From Falsiroseomonas sp050563525 (GTDB lineage Bacteria; Pseudomonadota; Alphaproteobacteria; Acetobacterales; Acetobacteraceae): a stretch of DNA of 64,000 bases. How positions within the stretch are numbered: the first letter of the stretch is position 1; each line of letters begins with the position of its first letter. Positions 61,262 to 64,000 of the stretch are shown piece by piece. The stretch covers positions 124,001 to 188,000 of the forward strand of contig NZ_JBNXUN010000003.1 in NCBI RefSeq assembly GCF_050563525.1, in the 5' to 3' direction. Position numbers and translations under genes: made by a program. The notes under the pieces are model-generated. The model did no database searches and was not told the DNA's origin. It saw only the letters and a list, made by a program, of their open reading frames with translations.

Positions 61262-61318
61262 CGCCTTTTCATCTCCTGAATGAGCGGCGCGCGCTGCCGC
61301 TGGGCTCACAGGCTTGAT

Positions 61319-61861
61319 ATGCAGGGTCCCGTGGATGAACAAGACAAGCCCGGCGCCCAGCGCGCCGTGATCGCGCAGTTGTTGCCGGAACTGCGCGCCG
61401 CAGCCCGCATGCTCGCGAGATCGAGAGCCGAGGCCGATGATCTGGTACAGGAAACTGTCCTGCGGATGCTGCGCGGCTTGCCCGCCTTCGTGGCGCCGCC
61501 GGAATTGGCGCATGACCCGCAGGCGGCGCTGCGACCCTGGGGCCTGACAGTGCTGCGCAACACCTTTCGCGAAGGCTGGCGCCGGGCACGGCGGGAGCGT
61601 GACCACCTGGAGGCGAACCCATCGGAGGAAGAAGCCCCGCGGCAATCCGACCAGGAAAGCGCGCATGAGGTGCGCGACCTGGCGCGCGCGGTGTCCCGCC
61701 TGCCTCCCTCGATGCGGGAGGCGCTGATGCTGGTCTGCGCCCGCGGGCTGAGCCACGAGGCGGCGGCGCAGATCTGCGGCGTGCCCGTCGGCACCATGAA
61801 GGCGCGCGTCTCTCGCGCACGCCGGGCGCTCGCGGAGGCTCTCGCCCCTGTGAACGCCTGA
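61319..61861 (+). CDS. ECF sigma factor (general stress module, first)
   Basis: 180 residues if started at the ATG at 61319; a start at 61280 is possible. Region 2 has LPELRAAARMLARSRAEADD, LVQETVLRMLRGL and GLTVLRNTFREGWRRARRER. Region 4 has RLPPSMREALMLVCARGLSH, EAAAQICGVPVGTMKARVSR. It lies between phyR and a second ECF gene; either could be EcfG. Region 4 is close to the second copy in shape, which suggests duplication or two sigma outputs of the same PhyR-NepR switch. Confidence 0.88.
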   Translation: MQGPVDEQDKPGAQRAVIAQLLPELRAAARMLARSRAEADDLVQETVLRMLRGLPAFVAPPELAHDPQAALRPWGLTVLRNTFREGWRRARRERDHLEANPSEEEAPRQSDQESAHEVRDLARAVSRLPPSMREALMLVCARGLSHEAAAQICGVPVGTMKARVSRARRALAEALAPVNA

Positions 61862-61926
61862 CGTTTTCGCGATGCAACCCAGCCAGTGGCCCGTTCATTC
61901 AGTCTGCATAGAGCACGGAGCGGACA

Positions 61927-62544
61927 ATGCCCAACGAGTTCCACGGCCAGGTCATCGCACTTCTCCCCCGCCTGCGCGTCCAGGCGCTTGCCCTGACCCG
62001 CAACCGCGCGGCAGCGGACGATCTGGTCCAGGACGCCGTGGCCAACGCCCTGGCTGCGCAGAACAGCTTCACCCCCGGCACCAACTTCGCCGCCTGGATG
62101 CATCGCATCCTGCGCAACCGCTTCATCAGCACCCTCCGCAAGCAGCGCGAGACGACGGATATCGAGGATGTGCCGGCGGGCGCCTTCGCCGTCAGCGCCA
62201 CGCATGAGGACCGCCTGATCCTGAAGGAACTGGGCAATGCCGTGAACCGCCTGCCGGCCGACCAGCGCGAGGCGCTGTTCATGGTGGTGCTGCAGGGCAT
62301 GTCCTACGAGGACGTCGCCGAGGCCACCGGTTGCGCCGTTGGCACCGCGAAAAGCCGCGTCTTCCGTGCCCGCCGCCAGTTGCAGACCTGGCTGGCCGGC
62401 GAGGAATCCGCCGAGGCGACCACGGCCGAGGGCCGCGCGGCACAGCTTCCGGGCGAGCCCGGTGGCCGGGTGGCCGGACGCAGCGTCGCCTCCGGCCGGA
62501 CACGGACGATCTCGGGGGTTGGCGAACATCATCTACTGTCTTAA
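61927..62544 (+). CDS. EcfG-like ECF sigma factor (general stress module, second)
   Basis: 205 residues. Region 2: LPRLRVQALALTRNRAAADD, LVQDAVANALAAQNSFTPGT and NFAAWMHRILRNRFISTLRK. Region 4: RLPADQREALFMVVLQGMSY, EDVAEATGCAVGTAKSRVF. The LPRLRxxALALTRN and FTPGTNFxAWMxxILRN forms match EcfG proteins that pair with PhyR/NepR. The C-terminal ~45 residues are a Gly/Ser/Arg-rich tail absent from most EcfG and may be non-functional or a lineage extension. It is followed by nepR 56 bp later. Confidence 0.9.
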   Translation: MPNEFHGQVIALLPRLRVQALALTRNRAAADDLVQDAVANALAAQNSFTPGTNFAAWMHRILRNRFISTLRKQRETTDIEDVPAGAFAVSATHEDRLILKELGNAVNRLPADQREALFMVVLQGMSYEDVAEATGCAVGTAKSRVFRARRQLQTWLAGEESAEATTAEGRAAQLPGEPGGRVAGRSVASGRTRTISGVGEHHLLS

Positions 62545-62600
62545 GTCGAAATGTCCGCACCTCTTTCCACATCCTGGACGGGAGGTCCGCGGCATCGGCA

Positions 62601-62819
62601 ATGGACATGGACAGCAGCGACCGCAACAAGCCGCCGCAACCCCCTGGCGGGCCTCACTTGAAAGCTCGCAGGCCCAAGGGCAATGGCGTGACCGAAGACG
62701 CTTTCGATCTCTGGCTGCAGCGCGGGCTGCACCAGCTTTATGATGACGTCGCGTCCGAGCCGATTCCGGACGCGCTGCTACGCCTGATCGAGGATGATCG
62801 GTCCCGCAAGGACAAGTGA
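62601..62819 (+). CDS. nepR: Anti-sigma factor NepR
   Basis: 72 residues from the ATG at 62601. The family core is FDLWLQRGLHQLYDDVASEP, IPDALLRLIED, an almost invariant NepR signature; the N-terminus is short and polar. NepR holds the ECF sigma inactive until phosphorylated PhyR binds it. The gene sits between the second ECF gene and the kinase gene, the usual place in this module. The open frame extends upstream into the ECF gene but that part is not NepR. Confidence 0.93.
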   Translation: MDMDSSDRNKPPQPPGGPHLKARRPKGNGVTEDAFDLWLQRGLHQLYDDVASEPIPDALLRLIEDDRSRKDK

Positions 62820-62876
62820 TCCGGCGCCTGCCGGCTGGCCTGCATGGCGCCGTAGCCACCGCGGCACCATGAGAGC

Positions 62877-64000
62877 ATGAGGGCCAGCAGTGCCGAGATG
62901 AGCAGCAGCGGCGTGATGAAGCGGTTCCGGGCCCTGCCGCGGCCGCAGGCCAGCCTGCGCGGCAGATTGCTTTGCCTGTTGCTGATCGCCGCCTTCCCGG
63001 TGGTGCTCCTGGTACTGGCCGGCACCTATTCCAGCTACCAGGGCGCCCTGCGCCAGTCCAAGCTCGACCTCATCCTGGAACGCGACCTCGCCGTCGCCCT
63101 GGTTTCCGGCCGGATCACAACCGCCGATGCGACGCTGCGCGCCCTGGGCGCCACCTGGCCCGCCGGTTGGGATGGCTGCGGCGAAAGGCTGGGTCAGGCG
63201 TCGCCGGATGGCGTGGAACTGGAGGCCGGCTGCAATGATGCGGCCATGGTGGACGCAACGCCCCTGCCGGCTTTAGGCACAGGCCCGCAGCTTCTCGTCT
63301 CCTCCGGTGGTACCATCACCCTCAGGCGGGTGGTTCCGGCAAATCGACGCGTCATCACCGCCCGGGTCGCGCCGCCGGCCCTGCCAGCCGGGTTGCTTGC
63401 ATGGCTCGTCGACGCGCAAAACCGGTCCTGGCCGATCGGCACCCAGGCGCTGCGACTGAGCGAGACGCCGCCGCCGGCCGAACTGGACGCGACGACCACC
63501 ACCGCCGCGGATGGAACGCCGCTGATCGCGGCGCGCGGCATGCTCTGGGACCAGGCCTTCCTGGTCGTGGCACGGCCGGCAGAACCGATCCGCGCTGCGG
63601 CCCTGCTGGCCGCCTCCCGTCGCCTGGGGGAGGTTGCGGCGCTCCTGGCGCTCAGCATCCTGGCCGTGGTGCTTGGCGCCAACTATGCGGTGACGCGCCC
63701 GCTGTCCCGGCTGCGGCGGGCCGTGGCCGTCTGGCGCGGCGGCGGCGGCGCCTTCGAGGTTCCGGGCAGCGACGGCATGCCTGACGAGATCCGGGAGCTG
63801 TCCGAGAGTTTCGCAGCCGGCGCCACCGCCCTGGCACAGCGCGAGCGCGATCTGGAGGCGGCCATGGAGCGGGCCGAGATCCTGGCCGCCGAGGTGCATC
63901 ACCGGGTCAAGAACAACCTCCAGATCGTCAGCAGCCTGCTGGCGCTCCAGGCGCAGCGTGTGACGGATGTACAGGCACGGGCGGAATTCGAGGCGGCGCG
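62877..64000 (+). CDS. HisKA_2 sensor histidine kinase (3' end cut by window edge)
   Basis: Runs off the window, at least 374 residues; the start at 62877 is tentative, with 62898 and 62916 as alternatives. A membrane helix LLIAAFPVVLLVLAGTYSSY is followed by a variable ~200-residue extracytoplasmic sensing domain with a Cys pair (CGERLG, EAGCND). A second helix EVAALLALSILAVVLGANYA leads to a HAMP-like linker and the phosphoacceptor box LAAEVHHRVKNNLQIVSSLL (HisKA_2, His-His-Arg). Its place beside nepR, the ECF genes and phyR marks it as the likely PhyK-type kinase of the stress module. Confidence 0.9.
   Translation, partial: MRASSAEMSSSGVMKRFRALPRPQASLRGRLLCLLLIAAFPVVLLVLAGTYSSYQGALRQSKLDLILERDLAVALVSGRITTADATLRALGATWPAGWDGCGERLGQASPDGVELEAGCNDAAMVDATPLPALGTGPQLLVSSGGTITLRRVVPANRRVITARVAPPALPAGLLAWLVDAQNRSWPIGTQALRLSETPPPAELDATTTTAADGTPLIAARGMLWDQAFLVVARPAEPIRAAALLAASRRLGEVAALLALSILAVVLGANYAVTRPLSRLRRAVAVWRGGGGAFEVPGSDGMPDEIRELSESFAAGATALAQRERDLEAAMERAEILAAEVHHRVKNNLQIVSSLLALQAQRVTDVQARAEFEAA

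Noticed and set aside
61862..61926. EcfG-type promoter before the second ECF gene
   Set aside because: GCAAC and CGTT are present but spaced 13 bases apart, outside the accepted 16-17.

Overview
The window is 64 kb of very GC-rich DNA. The gene content (PhyR/NepR/ECF general stress module, mre-mrdA-rodA cell-shape cluster, DUF1328, Zur/AztD zinc genes) suggests an alphaproteobacterium, most likely an Acetobacteraceae/Roseomonas-like member of the Rhodospirillales. That placement is inferred from family memory and base composition, not from a search.

Layout: (1) 1-8 kb: the end of guaB, an RsmB/NOP-type rRNA methyltransferase, a GNAT, guaA, an SDR/NTF2-like pair divergent from a LysR regulator, and a DUF4118 HisKA_2-type kinase. 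(2) 8-13.5 kb: a DUF892 ferritin-like stress protein, an orphan outer-membrane-type protein, an amidohydrolase, a SAM methyltransferase, and a single-domain response regulator whose ribosome site lies inside a hairpin. (3) 13.8-19 kb: tRNA-Glu, a three-gene type III PKS / methyltransferase / flavoprotein cluster, a structured intergenic region and an RpoD-family sigma factor. (4) 19-30 kb: SelO, two membrane proteins, a CotA-like multicopper oxidase with an FNR/FixK-type box, a CtaG-like assembly factor and an RND efflux pair. (5) 30-40.3 kb: an eight-gene minus-strand operon joining a phosphonate-monoester-hydrolase-like enzyme, two tandem solute-binding proteins, a complete Dpp/Opp-type ABC importer and a second alkaline-phosphatase-superfamily enzyme. 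(6) 40.4-42.7 kb: two translationally coupled genes of unknown function. (7) 42.8-48.9 kb: a decay zone with remnants of a TonB receptor, a GNAT, a DUF1636/histidine-phosphatase chimera, a CYP152 P450, an SPW-type membrane protein and a patatin. Between them lie zur, aztD and a COG0523 GTPase with an altered P-loop, with two candidate Zur boxes. (8) 49-57.5 kb: a TPR lipobox-less secreted protein, tRNA-Lys, and mreB-mreC-mreD-mrdA-rodA. (9) 57.3-64 kb: a glycine-zipper lipoprotein, a 23-bp tandem repeat, a BacA/SbmA-type ABC exporter, DUF1328, and the general stress module phyR / two ECF sigmas / nepR / HisKA_2 kinase, cut by the window end.

How the parts connect: the stress module at the right edge appears to drive genes elsewhere in the window. 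A perfect GGAAC-N16-CGTT promoter lies before DUF1328, and one-mismatch versions lie before the DUF892 gene and the lipoprotein gene. The zinc genes share a 13-nt palindrome of the form GTKAT-N3-ATMAC. The phosphonate-ester operon looks like a dedicated import-and-hydrolysis system and is the best candidate for an undescribed function; the type III PKS cluster is the next.
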